This document shows positions 17,474 through 25,668 of a DNA stretch of 64,000 bases, one piece after another (within the stretch, counting starts at the first letter, position 1; every line of letters starts with the position of its first letter). The stretch is from an uncultured Robinsoniella sp. GTDB taxonomy: Bacteria; Bacillota; Clostridia; Lachnospirales; Lachnospiraceae. The DNA lies in assembly GCA_900540475.1 (NCBI GenBank), contig UQGG01000012.1, positions 62,001-126,000 on the forward strand. The letters run 5' to 3'. The position numbers and the translations under genes are program-made. The notes beneath the pieces were generated by a model. That model saw nothing but the letters and a program-made list of their open reading frames with translations. It was not told where the DNA came from and searched no databases.

Positions 17474-18436
17474 ATGAAAAAATTAAAATGTGCATCATTT
17501 TTTGCTGGCGTCGGCGGAATTGATATTGGATTTGAGAACACAAAAGCATTCAAAGTAGTATATGCTAATGAATTTGATGCTTTCCCTGTTCATACATATG
17601 AAATGAATTCTAAACTCAAAGTGGATTGTAGAGATATTAGAGAAGTACAACCTGAAGATGTACCTGACTGTGATGTAATTTTAGCTGGATTTCCCTGTCA
17701 ATCTTTCTCAATAGCAGGGATGCAACAAGGATTTAAAGACCAAAAAGGGCGGGGTACACTTTTTTTTGAAGTTACTAGGATTATTGAAGCAAAACAGCCT
17801 AAAATTGTATTTCTTGAGAATGTGAAAAATCTTGTTGGACATGACAATGGAAAAACCTTCGCTGTTATTCTCGATACATTACACAAATTAGGTTATCATG
17901 TAAAATATAAGGTACTTAACGCAATGGAATATGGTAATATCCCACAGAACAGAGAAAGAATCTATATTGTAGGCTATAAAGACGAAAACGCCTACAAAAA
18001 CTTTGAATTTCCTGACCCTATACCACTAACCAAAAAAATAGATAGTGTAATTGATTTTCATACACAAGTACCTGAAAAATACTATTACACAGCTGGTAAA
18101 TATAAAGGTAACATTTATGACCAACTTGTTGATGCTATGGATGATGACCGAGCCGTTTATCAATGGCGTAGACGCTATGTAAGAAAAAACAAATCAGGTG
18201 TTGTCCCTACACTCACCGCCAATCAAGGAGAAGGTGGTCATAATGTATGCTTAATCAAAACAGATCACGGAATCCGTAAAATGACACCACACGAATGTTT
18301 TAACACACAAGGATTTCCTTCAAAATTCATATTACCTACTGATGTAAGCGATTCTAGGCTTTATAAACAAGCTGGAAATTCTGTATGTGTCTCTGTAATT
18401 ACACGCATAGCTGATAGTATTGCAAAAAGCATTTAA
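17474..18436 (+). CDS. DNA (cytosine-5) methyltransferase of a type II system
   Basis: 320 aa. All main m5C motifs are present: I FFAGVGGIDIGF (residues 9-20), IV GFPCQSFS with catalytic Cys75, VI FLENVKNL (114-121), VIII PQNRERIYIVG (about 157-167), and IX/X in VPTLTANQGEGG and YKQAGNSVCVSVI. The target-recognition region between VIII and IX is short. It transfers a methyl group to C5 of cytosine and should protect against the convergent restriction enzyme at 18519-19796. The promoter and an operator-like GCSGC palindrome precede it. The recognition sequence cannot be read from the protein; GCSGC is suggested by the operator and by the restriction enzyme's C-terminal domain. Confidence 0.93.
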   Translation: MKKLKCASFFAGVGGIDIGFENTKAFKVVYANEFDAFPVHTYEMNSKLKVDCRDIREVQPEDVPDCDVILAGFPCQSFSIAGMQQGFKDQKGRGTLFFEVTRIIEAKQPKIVFLENVKNLVGHDNGKTFAVILDTLHKLGYHVKYKVLNAMEYGNIPQNRERIYIVGYKDENAYKNFEFPDPIPLTKKIDSVIDFHTQVPEKYYYTAGKYKGNIYDQLVDAMDDDRAVYQWRRRYVRKNKSGVVPTLTANQGEGGHNVCLIKTDHGIRKMTPHECFNTQGFPSKFILPTDVSDSRLYKQAGNSVCVSVITRIADSIAKSI

Positions 18437-18476
18437 TAACATCACGGCTAATCATCCGATTAGCCGTGATGTTATT
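18435..18476. terminator. Shared hairpin between the convergent methyltransferase and restriction genes
   Basis: A nearly perfect 19-bp stem from AATAACATCACGGCTAATC with a 4-nt loop. It begins at the methyltransferase stop codon and lies between two converging genes. The T runs on both sides are weak, so it may act mainly as an RNA 3'-end stabiliser or a bidirectional terminator. Confidence 0.65.
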
Positions 18477-18518
18477 GCAAAAAACGGCGCTAAAAAACCG
18501 ACGCTAAATCAACAATCA

Positions 18519-19796
18519 TTATTCTTCATTTTCAACTGATTCATAAAATGATTCATATGTTCCAATATTGCAAAAGTCAATAGCATACTTTAAATCATCC
18601 AATTTAGTAAACATAACACTATCAACGCCAAAAATCTGTAGCATATCATATGTTACTTTCGTGCCATAAGGTAATTCAAACACATCACGAAGCAACCATT
18701 TTCCCAACTCACTATTAGGATTGCTCATAATAGCTTTCCCCTGTAATTGTCGAGCATAATACAACGCACATTCTTCCTGTGACAATCTACTAATCTTGTC
18801 ATCTGAAAACTTTGAATATGCAGCTTGACATACCTTTGCACTAATCCATTTTCCATCAGGCAATATTAATTCAAATTCAGTATCACGTGGTGGAAAAAAG
18901 TCTTTCCTAAGTCTATCCTCGGCTGGATAAGGAATATAAAATTCATCAGGATTTCTTTCGCTTTCTACATGAATAACTGTTCCATCTGCTAACTTTCTGT
19001 TTGATGTTCTAACACCATTCCATTGGTTTAAGCCACTTTTATCTGCAACAAATTTATTACCAGCTTTATCAGTTGAATATAATCGCAAGCATAGCTGATT
19101 TAAAACAGGTGATGGAGTAATAATCTCCCTCAAAGCTGTTCTGTTTTCAGTTACTACTGTTATAAGTAACTGTTTCAAAATTTCATATGGGTCTTCCAAT
19201 ATATTTACATCAAAAGAATCCATAAGCTCCATATCATCAAAAATCATATACAATGTATTCTTTGATGTGGAAAAATGATATGTATGATGACCATCGTTGA
19301 AATATGTGTTATTAGCGTTACCCCTTGTTTCATCAAGTACAATATTATCCTTGTCAATCATATCAAATGCACACTCATAGATATGCATAGAACCAACTTC
19401 ACGTTTCAAAACATGATAAATCATTTCCTGAATACCGTGCAAATTCTTTGTAACACGTATTCTCTCGTTACGATATTCAGCTATTTGCAATACAAGGTCA
19501 ATACCTGTGAGTGTTTCATAAGTAGGTCTTAATTCACCAAATTCAGCAACTTTTTGGTCATCACGTCCTACCCATGTTTTCAAGCCAATACCAACTGCAT
19601 TTTTTGCAGCGTCCGCTGAACAATCTTCTCTTGATAAATTATCTGCTTCAAAATACTTACAAAATATATTTTCATGTGCCCTATAATAAATCATAGGTCT
19701 ATCAGAATCCGAAAATATATTTGATAAACTGCCAACAATTTTTAGCATTTCTTTATATCCTTCTTGCTGTTCCACAGGTTGATGTTCATAAAACAT
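18519..19796 (-). CDS. Type II restriction endonuclease, two-domain
   Basis: 425 aa. ATG 19796 has an aggag site 10 nt upstream. N-terminal part: IFCKYFEADNLSREDCSADA followed by GIGLKTW (Asp58/Asp62 and Lys73), spaced like a PD-(D/E)XK metal site; this is a judgement by eye. C-terminal part (about 235-400): SGLNQWNG, FYIPYPAEDRLRKDFFPPRD, FELILPDGK and KAIMSNPNSELGKWLLRDVF. This resembles the B3-like specificity domains of NgoFVII/NgoAVII-type enzymes, whose sites are GCSGC or GCCGC; the similarity is recalled, not computed. It converges with the m5C methyltransferase, the normal layout of a type II pair. Vsr nearby completes the module. Confidence 0.75.
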   Translation of the reverse strand: MFYEHQPVEQQEGYKEMLKIVGSLSNIFSDSDRPMIYYRAHENIFCKYFEADNLSREDCSADAAKNAVGIGLKTWVGRDDQKVAEFGELRPTYETLTGIDLVLQIAEYRNERIRVTKNLHGIQEMIYHVLKREVGSMHIYECAFDMIDKDNIVLDETRGNANNTYFNDGHHTYHFSTSKNTLYMIFDDMELMDSFDVNILEDPYEILKQLLITVVTENRTALREIITPSPVLNQLCLRLYSTDKAGNKFVADKSGLNQWNGVRTSNRKLADGTVIHVESERNPDEFYIPYPAEDRLRKDFFPPRDTEFELILPDGKWISAKVCQAAYSKFSDDKISRLSQEECALYYARQLQGKAIMSNPNSELGKWLLRDVFELPYGTKVTYDMLQIFGVDSVMFTKLDDLKYAIDFCNIGTYESFYESVENEE

Positions 19797-19935
19797 TCTC
19801 GCTCAACTCCTTTGTATTTAATAAGACAATTATAGTATAGAATACGTCAAAAGACCAGATACCAACTAGTACTATTACGCACATATTTTTAATGAATAAT
19901 CCCTCTGTTTTTTATATAATAAAGAGGGTAATATT

Positions 19936-20345
19936 ATGATGAATCCTACAAAGTTTGATCCTATTACATTAGAACAATGGTGTTCTGATGAAGAAAATTC
20001 TAATCAGTTTGAATCGATGTTTGAAACCTATCTTCATAACTATGATTGTGCTTTTCAATAGAAATGTCAACGGAATCTTTTCCGCACATTTATAAAGGGA
20101 CTTTTTAGCCCTTTAGAGCGTAAATCCATTGAACCAATTGCATTACAATTTCTAGGTGAAAAATCCGTCCGCTCCTTACAGAAGTTTTTTCCCGGTCCCC
20201 AGTAAATGAATCCAAACTTCTGGGGAAATACCAGCAACTGCTTTCACAGAAGCTCCGTGCAAAAGGCTGTATGCTGTCTGTTGATGACACCACTTTTATT
20301 AAGAAGTGATTACATTTTGTTGGTGTAAGCGGCAGTATTGTGGCC
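19936..20345 (+). pseudogene. Truncated IS701-type transposase
   Basis: In-frame pieces: MMNPTKFDPITLEQW at the start, a stop after CAFQ, then RNLFRTFIKGLFSPLERKS, IALQFLGEKSVRSLQKFF, a frameshift, and LRAKGCMLSVDDTTFIKK and FVGVSGSIVA. The SVDDTTFIKK-GVS run is the first catalytic Asp region of the DDE_5 (IS701-like) transposases. Only the N-terminal third remains, with several lesions. No terminal inverted repeats were identified. Confidence 0.75.
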
Positions 20346-20653
20346 GTCTTTACAAAATTAAGTAAATACTTAAAATTATTATATTATGTATTTTCTATAA
20401 TGACAAGCCTTTTATCTTGTGTATTTGTCATTTTCTTAATTGTCTTGATTATCATCGGCATCAAATCCTTTAAATTTTTTTCAATCTAAATCTCTTAAGC
20501 GTTCACTAATCTTATCTTTATTAACACTTACCATATATTCTTTAAAGTTTTTGTATTTTATCATAGAAGATTGCCTCCTGAATTATTATCTAAGTTCTTC
20601 GCTACATGTTTTGTAAATGAACGGTTAACTACCATATATAGCCCTATCGTTTC
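20346..20653. other. Decayed intergenic stretch after the transposase remnant
   Basis: AT-rich. The only coding-like item is the 27-codon frame at 20481-20564; a similar reading continues downstream after its stop (FKGFDADDNQDN), suggesting a broken small gene. Nothing else is supported. Confidence 0.4.
20481..20564 (-). pseudogene. Broken small gene with intact ribosome-binding site
   Basis: An aggagg site precedes ATG 20564. The frame reads MIKYKNFKEYMVSVNKDKI, then SERLRDLD and a TGA. In a shifted frame it seems to continue KKFKGFDADDNQDN and stop near 20440. It is probably the start of a former gene of about 41 codons. Family not recognised. Confidence 0.35.
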
Positions 20654-22123
20654 CTAATTAAATAATTGCAATTTTTCTATTGGCATTCGTTTTCTAGAAA
20701 GATAGTAGCTAAACAATTCTGTTGCTGAAATTTGTCTTATCTGAATATCCTCAAGACCTAAAGCTAAAAGCATTTCCATTTTTGCTGTTCCCTTAACAAT
20801 AACCTCGTTTTTCTCAGTCGGCATAAGAAAGCAATTTTTAACAATACCTATATTATGCTTTTTTATAAACTCCTTATAAGCAAGCTGATACAAATACTGT
20901 TTTGTTACATCTCCTACTCCCGGATTACCTCGCAAAGAATAACCTTTTTCTAATTGGAGCAGATAGTATTTTGCATCAAAAATAATAAAGCAATCTACAC
21001 CCTCATGTTGTGTAATTGTTATTAGATCTGGAATCAGAGTATCCTTTGGTTCCTTCACTGTATCAATTCCACACCATTTAGGTTTCTCAATCAGATCAAT
21101 TAACTTTGTGTTTGGATTATAATCATTAGCAAGTGGTTCGCTCATTTTAATTTGGCCAATTGGTACATTTAATTTATTTCCAAAAATATCTGCACAGGCT
21201 TTCTCCCATACAGCATGAAATGCGTTAGTTCCGTACATACTTATGCCTTCATTTTCTTCTAACATCTTTCTATCTTGAGAAATATAAGTAAAAACTGTCT
21301 TTAACGTGATTTGCCTATGTGTGTTAAACTGAATATTTAATTCAGCCATGATTCTGTCGAGAATATAGTCTCTATCTCCAAAATCTTCTATTGTATCCTC
21401 CGACAGATTGACCGACTCCATTTCAAACAAATCATCAAGCCCTGCATCATGTAACTGTTTTGAGCATTCTGTTAGAACACACTCATGTAATCTCTTAAAA
21501 TAATCAGTTTCATCATATATAGTCTTTTGCGTAACAAGTTCAGGATAATACGGGCGATTATCTTCAATAATTGCAAATCCATTATCAATAGTTCGTCCCC
21601 ATTGAATTTCGCCTTCACCGTTAATTTCCAAAATATCTTCAGTGTTATTATACACTCCATAAGTAAAATAATCTCTGAGTAGATAAAGAATTACCGCCAA
21701 AATATTTAAACTCCTATTGTCACCGTCGCCATTGAACAAATTTACTATCTGTTCCTCAGAATGACTATATCTCTGAAGAACTTTAACAATCTGTTTCATC
21801 TTAATCAACGGTGTTTTCTCTGAAAGAATATATTTTGGATAAACCTTGATAACGCGATTTCCCATAGTTATTACACCTACATATGTAAAAGTATATAGAC
21901 AATCATCATTTCCAGAAGTTTCATCAATAATTTCAATATCATCATCCACAAGATCAGTCAGTTCCCTTTGTTTCCTACTGTTCGCCACTGTTTTAAGTAT
22001 TCCATAGGATTTGAGATTCTTGATGAATTTTTGAAGCCCAGATTCATCATATGAAAACATTGTTCTTAACTGATTCTTTGTGTATCGCTGTTGCTCTCGG
22101 ACATAGCTTGAAATAATCTTCAT
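20654..22123 (-). CDS. McrC-like nuclease subunit, LlaJI family
   Basis: 489 aa. LlaJI/McrC-type protein: N-terminal winged-helix-like segment, YVGVITMGNRVIKVYPKYI, and a C-terminal PD-(D/E)XK site with Pro365-Asp366 in TLIPDLITI and DAKYY at 383-387, then KQYLYQLAYKEF. It is the DNA-cleaving partner of the McrB-like GTPase encoded 6 nt upstream (ATG at 22123). McrBC proper cuts DNA with methylated cytosines (type IV), while the LlaJI pair is a type II enzyme with cognate m5C methyltransferases. The adjacent methyltransferase remnant favours a LlaJI-like origin. Which activity survives is open. Confidence 0.85.
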   Translation of the reverse strand: MKIISSYVREQQRYTKNQLRTMFSYDESGLQKFIKNLKSYGILKTVANSRKQRELTDLVDDDIEIIDETSGNDDCLYTFTYVGVITMGNRVIKVYPKYILSEKTPLIKMKQIVKVLQRYSHSEEQIVNLFNGDGDNRSLNILAVILYLLRDYFTYGVYNNTEDILEINGEGEIQWGRTIDNGFAIIEDNRPYYPELVTQKTIYDETDYFKRLHECVLTECSKQLHDAGLDDLFEMESVNLSEDTIEDFGDRDYILDRIMAELNIQFNTHRQITLKTVFTYISQDRKMLEENEGISMYGTNAFHAVWEKACADIFGNKLNVPIGQIKMSEPLANDYNPNTKLIDLIEKPKWCGIDTVKEPKDTLIPDLITITQHEGVDCFIIFDAKYYLLQLEKGYSLRGNPGVGDVTKQYLYQLAYKEFIKKHNIGIVKNCFLMPTEKNEVIVKGTAKMEMLLALGLEDIQIRQISATELFSYYLSRKRMPIEKLQLFN

Positions 22124-22129
22124 ACTTAA

Positions 22130-23725
22130 TTATCCCTTCTGAGGATTATAATATGCGTCTTCAAAATCCTCTCCGAAGATTTGCATTCCAATTTTATCAA
22201 AACTATCGCAAACCGCTGAATACTTAGTAGTATCTTCACATCCAGAGAACAATTTATGTTTATACTGTTTTGCTGCATCCTCATACAGATACATTATAAT
22301 CTTACTCTTAAAGGTTTCCATAAAACCATCCCTATCTGCAATTGTGTCATCTGTATCGCTAACTGTTCTTAGTGCTTTCTTGGATAGGAAAAATGGTCCC
22401 ATTAACTTATCTTCATTTACCCTGTACTCTTTCGTCAGTTTTTCATTTATTGCCTTACGCAGAGTGTTCCACTCAACATCCTGTGTTACATCCGTTCCGA
22501 GCATAATACTGCCCCCTACACCATCATCATTTGCATTAATTCCAAGATACTCAAAGTACCAACGGCGTTTAAATGCAGTATCCATAGGAAAAACACCTTG
22601 GTCAGCACTGTTCATTGTTGCCCAAATATACATATTGTTCGGAATACGAATTTTCTTATAATTGTCGGGAGAGCCTCCTAGTTCCTTTGCAAGATATCTG
22701 CGAATATCCTCAGAAGCCTGTATTTCATACTCACTCACACCATCATCATCTCGGTCTAGCAACTGGAATACATCACCAAATACGGCTGCAACCTTTGCCC
22801 TATTAATTTCTTCAATCAGAAGGATGTATGGCTGTGTAAAATAAGTGCGTCCACTCTTTATAGCCTCCACATATACTCTCATAAACGGACCAGGTACAAA
22901 AGTGTAACGAATCTTCTCATCTTCTCCCATAACAGGCTTATAAGTACCAACGAACTGTGAATATGTATAGTCTGGATGAAACGTTACACGCTCAAATGCA
23001 CCCCCAAATTTTTTTTTCATACTATTGCAGTCTTCTTTTAGTTTATAACTCTTTCCTGTACCAGGAGCACCAAATACTATACGATTTCTCTCATATGGTG
23101 TATCTATTGCTGTATTAAAAACCAATTCCATTACATCATCTGTCTCTTCTTCGACACCATCGCTATTTCTGGAACAGTCCAAAGATTCTTCATATGTCAT
23201 ATTGCTCTCAACCATACACGGCATCTTACCAAATATCTTTTTACATTCATCTTCTGAGAACAACTCCATAATCTTATTAGCTAATTCTTCCTGTCTTTCT
23301 GCCATCGCACGAAGAATGGCATACGCCTGCTTATCAGTAAGTGTTTTTATAGCCTGATTTTGCTCACCTCTTGTATTCGGACCAATTCCACCAGCATCAT
23401 ACGCATCTACGTAGAATCTAAACTCTTCTCGTTTTATTACTCCATTTAAAATCAAAATCATTTTTAAACCTAGTTTGAAATTTCGAGGATTTTTTTCATC
23501 GTATCCTTTGTCATACGGTTCTCCCGTAATTTGAGCAAGACCAATTAATCCCTTATCCCAACTCACCTTATCTCCACCCAGCTGAATAAAAACTTTCTCA
23601 CCAATCTTCAATTCACCTTCTAACTGATTTAATTGTTGGATTGTTATTGTCTGACTTCCAGCTTTGATATCATTAACGAGACTATCGGATGCCGGATCCG
23701 ATATCTTCAAGGCAAAAAAACTCAT
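22130..23725 (-). CDS. McrB-like AAA+ GTPase, LlaJI-type restriction subunit
   Basis: 531 aa. Residues about 1-150 are a variable N-terminal domain, probably the DNA-recognition part (EVE/PUA-like or other; not identified). Residues about 210-500 are a McrB AAA+ domain: Walker A GAPGTGKS (219-226), Walker B ILLIEEINRA (301-310) and the McrB signature MNSADQGVFPMDTAFKRRW (371-389). GTP hydrolysis drives translocation and activates the McrC-type nuclease encoded directly downstream. It begins 20 nt after the stop of the dead methyltransferase, so the three genes were once one operon. The N-terminal domain, not the motor, decides which DNA is cut. Confidence 0.88.
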   Translation of the reverse strand: MSFFALKISDPASDSLVNDIKAGSQTITIQQLNQLEGELKIGEKVFIQLGGDKVSWDKGLIGLAQITGEPYDKGYDEKNPRNFKLGLKMILILNGVIKREEFRFYVDAYDAGGIGPNTRGEQNQAIKTLTDKQAYAILRAMAERQEELANKIMELFSEDECKKIFGKMPCMVESNMTYEESLDCSRNSDGVEEETDDVMELVFNTAIDTPYERNRIVFGAPGTGKSYKLKEDCNSMKKKFGGAFERVTFHPDYTYSQFVGTYKPVMGEDEKIRYTFVPGPFMRVYVEAIKSGRTYFTQPYILLIEEINRAKVAAVFGDVFQLLDRDDDGVSEYEIQASEDIRRYLAKELGGSPDNYKKIRIPNNMYIWATMNSADQGVFPMDTAFKRRWYFEYLGINANDDGVGGSIMLGTDVTQDVEWNTLRKAINEKLTKEYRVNEDKLMGPFFLSKKALRTVSDTDDTIADRDGFMETFKSKIIMYLYEDAAKQYKHKLFSGCEDTTKYSAVCDSFDKIGMQIFGEDFEDAYYNPQKG

Positions 23726-23745
23726 AATTCACACCTACTTTCTTC

Positions 23746-24502
23746 TTAAATCACTTTGGCTATTTGCTCTGCAATTCGCTTTATTACAGGTACAACTACG
23801 CTATTTCCACCCTGCTTGTACAAACGTGTATTACTTTGTTCTGGAAGTACAAAATCTCTTGGATAACCTTGAACATTAAAGCATTCTCTAGGAGTGATTT
23901 TCCTATATTTACCACCGTCTGTTAGTATTAATGTCCTCTAGTTCCCATATTTGCGGTTAATGTGGGAACCAAATAACTTTTGTTTTCTCTCACATAAACT
24001 CTTCTCAACTGATAAATTGTATTCTTATTTAGTAATGTTGAAACAAGTTGGTCGAAAAAATAACATCCCTCTTTTATATAATAGTATTTGTCATCAACTA
24101 CAGCATCAAAGTTTATTACGTCCTTAATTGTCTTGATCAATTCTACTGGCAAAGGCATTTTGAATTTATCTTAATCAGCCTCATCTCGGAAAACAACAAC
24201 ATATATTCTTTCTCTGTTTTGAGGAACATTTCCATATTCACAAGCATTCATAACCCTCTGTTCTACTTTGTATACTAATGCATCAAGAACCTCGCATATC
24301 ACCTTGAATGTATGGCCATTGTTAGCACTTCGTTTATATCTCTTCTATCAACCTTAATACCGTAATTACATTCAAACGTATCGGCAGCATACTCATCAAA
24401 CTCATTAGCATAAATTGTTTTGAATCCAGCTTGTTCAAAACCCATATCAATACCACCGACTCCCGCAAACAATGATGCACATTTTAATATAGTATTATCC
24501 AT
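23746..24502 (-). pseudogene. Inactivated m5C methyltransferase (catalytic segment deleted)
   Basis: Starts well: MDNTILKCASLFAGVGGIDM (motif I), ANEFDEYAADTFE, KVDRRDINEVL. It then jumps, out of frame, to what was NNGHTFKVICEVLDALVY, followed by GNVPQNRERIYVV (motif VIII), an in-frame stop after FRDEAD, VPTLTANMGT (motif IX), a frameshift, and ITPRECFNVQGYPRDFVLP with YKQGGNSVVVPVIK (motif X). Motifs IV (PCQ) and VI (ENV) are gone, so it cannot methylate. It is a paralogue of the live enzyme at 17474-18436, sharing promoter architecture. It lies directly upstream of the McrB-like gene and was presumably its protective partner. Confidence 0.9.
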
Positions 24503-24523
24503 ACTTCATCAAATCATATCAAC

Positions 24524-24539
24524 TATTGCAACACGCCGC
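24524..24539 (-). promoter_or_regulatory. Copy of the methyltransferase operator-like element
   Basis: Minus strand: GCGGCGTGTTGCAATA, identical to the element at 17435-17450 except for two pyrimidine changes in the second arm, which destroy one GCSGC site. It starts 12 bp after the -10 box of the dead methyltransferase gene. Confidence 0.6.
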
Positions 24540-24551
24540 ATTTCTCTATGC

Positions 24552-24580
24552 ATTATACCAACAATAGAGAAATGATGCAA
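24552..24580 (-). promoter_or_regulatory. SigA-type promoter of the inactivated methyltransferase / McrBC operon
   Basis: Minus strand: -35 TTGCAT (24575-24580), 17-bp spacer, -10 TATAAT (24552-24557). It still looks functional and would transcribe through the dead methyltransferase into the McrB-like gene. Confidence 0.75.
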
Positions 24581-24623
24581 TCTAATTTAAAAAAATTTGA
24601 AGGGAGTATCCCCCCTTCAAATA

Positions 24624-25289
24624 CTATTCATTATTCCCATTCTCAAAAAAATCATATAATTCAGATACTTCTAATTCCGAAACATTCATGGACTTTATTC
24701 TCTCATCATCCCACAGGTCAATACGTCTCATTGGAATAATATAACACATTCCTACTTGCTTATCTACAGCAACGTTAATATCACAATCCTGCGAAGTAAT
24801 TCTCTGTCCAATATTTCTTACATGGTGCGTATTAATTCCTTGCCCACCTCTATCTCTATCTTTAAAACTAACGGTATTTCCAGATGTCTCTTTTATTTGC
24901 ACTCTAAATATTTTGCTCCTATAATCAATTACCGCATCGTATCTACTTGAGCGCACATCCACATTCGAGCAATAAAATCCTGAAAGAATTGCTCTCGAAA
25001 CAAGTAAAAACTGCACAGAATCGCCTGCATTTGCCGTCATTGTACCGCTTTTGATATTATTCAAGTTAACTAAAAAAACCAATTGCAACAACATGTATAA
25101 GGACTTCTTTGAAATAGCAGTAATGCTTGTGGCTAAAAATCTTTTTCTCCCATCAGAAATATTACTATTAGCTAAGATTGCCTCCGTTACTGCTGTTACC
25201 ATCTCATCTGAATATTGTTGCTTTATTCCCCGTTTGAATTCCGCTCTGCAAAATACTGAAATTTCATCTCGTCTACTTTTTAGTAGCAA
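24624..25289 (-). CDS. PD-(D/E)XK nuclease-like protein, possible restriction enzyme
   Basis: 221 aa as read from a TTG at 25289. A nuclease core is visible: SRYDAVIDYRSKIFRVQIKE, with Asp118 and Gln131-X-Lys133 arranged as in the PDDEXK_5 group (intron-associated and type II-like nucleases), preceded by SVQFLLVSRAILSGFY. The N-terminal 80 residues are helical and not recognised. No good ribosome-binding site precedes the TTG. The same frame carries an ATG with an aaagg site further upstream, but it is cut by two stops, so the 5' end may be damaged. Its position upstream of the methyltransferase remnant suggests a restriction function; this is inferred from context. Confidence 0.55.
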   Translation of the reverse strand: MLLKSRRDEISVFCRAEFKRGIKQQYSDEMVTAVTEAILANSNISDGRKRFLATSITAISKKSLYMLLQLVFLVNLNNIKSGTMTANAGDSVQFLLVSRAILSGFYCSNVDVRSSRYDAVIDYRSKIFRVQIKETSGNTVSFKDRDRGGQGINTHHVRNIGQRITSQDCDINVAVDKQVGMCYIIPMRRIDLWDDERIKSMNVSELEVSELYDFFENGNNE

Positions 25290-25594
25290 GAAAAAGTAAA
25301 CAATAAAACCCCAAGTCTATCGTTAACGGAGTATGCAATTTTCATTATGAAACCAATACATCTGTTTAAAGCATTTCATCCTTTCAGCCCAAGTTTTAAG
25401 ACACTAGTCTAACAAAGTCTATACACAGCTACTTTGAATACCACAGACCTATTCCGTTGTATCAATAAGCGTGTTCCTTCGTTCCCATGCTGTTGCGGAT
25501 TTTATGGAGAATCTGAATCACTAACTCATTATTTCAATGCTATCAACTCAACCTCAAGTCAAATTTTCAATCGACCAGTTCTGTTGGACAAGAA
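25290..25594. other. Right border of the island, no gene seen
   Basis: About 300 nt with only short frames on either strand. Base composition returns towards that of the flanking housekeeping genes. The end of the segment (25595-25650) is the rlmD terminator. No direct repeat or integrase site was recognised. Confidence 0.4.
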
Positions 25595-25650
25595 AACAAG
25601 GGATTTTCGACTTCTGGCGTTCTTCTTCCAGAAGTCAAAAATCCCTTGTT
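25595..25650 (-). terminator. Terminator of rlmD
   Basis: A very long hairpin: AACAAGGGATTTT-GACTTCTGG pairs with CCAGAAGTC-AAAATCCCTTGTT (one mismatch, 10-nt loop). On the minus strand it is followed by TTTTCTTG. Confidence 0.8.
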
Positions 25651-25668
25651 TACGCTGTTTGCAGCACA

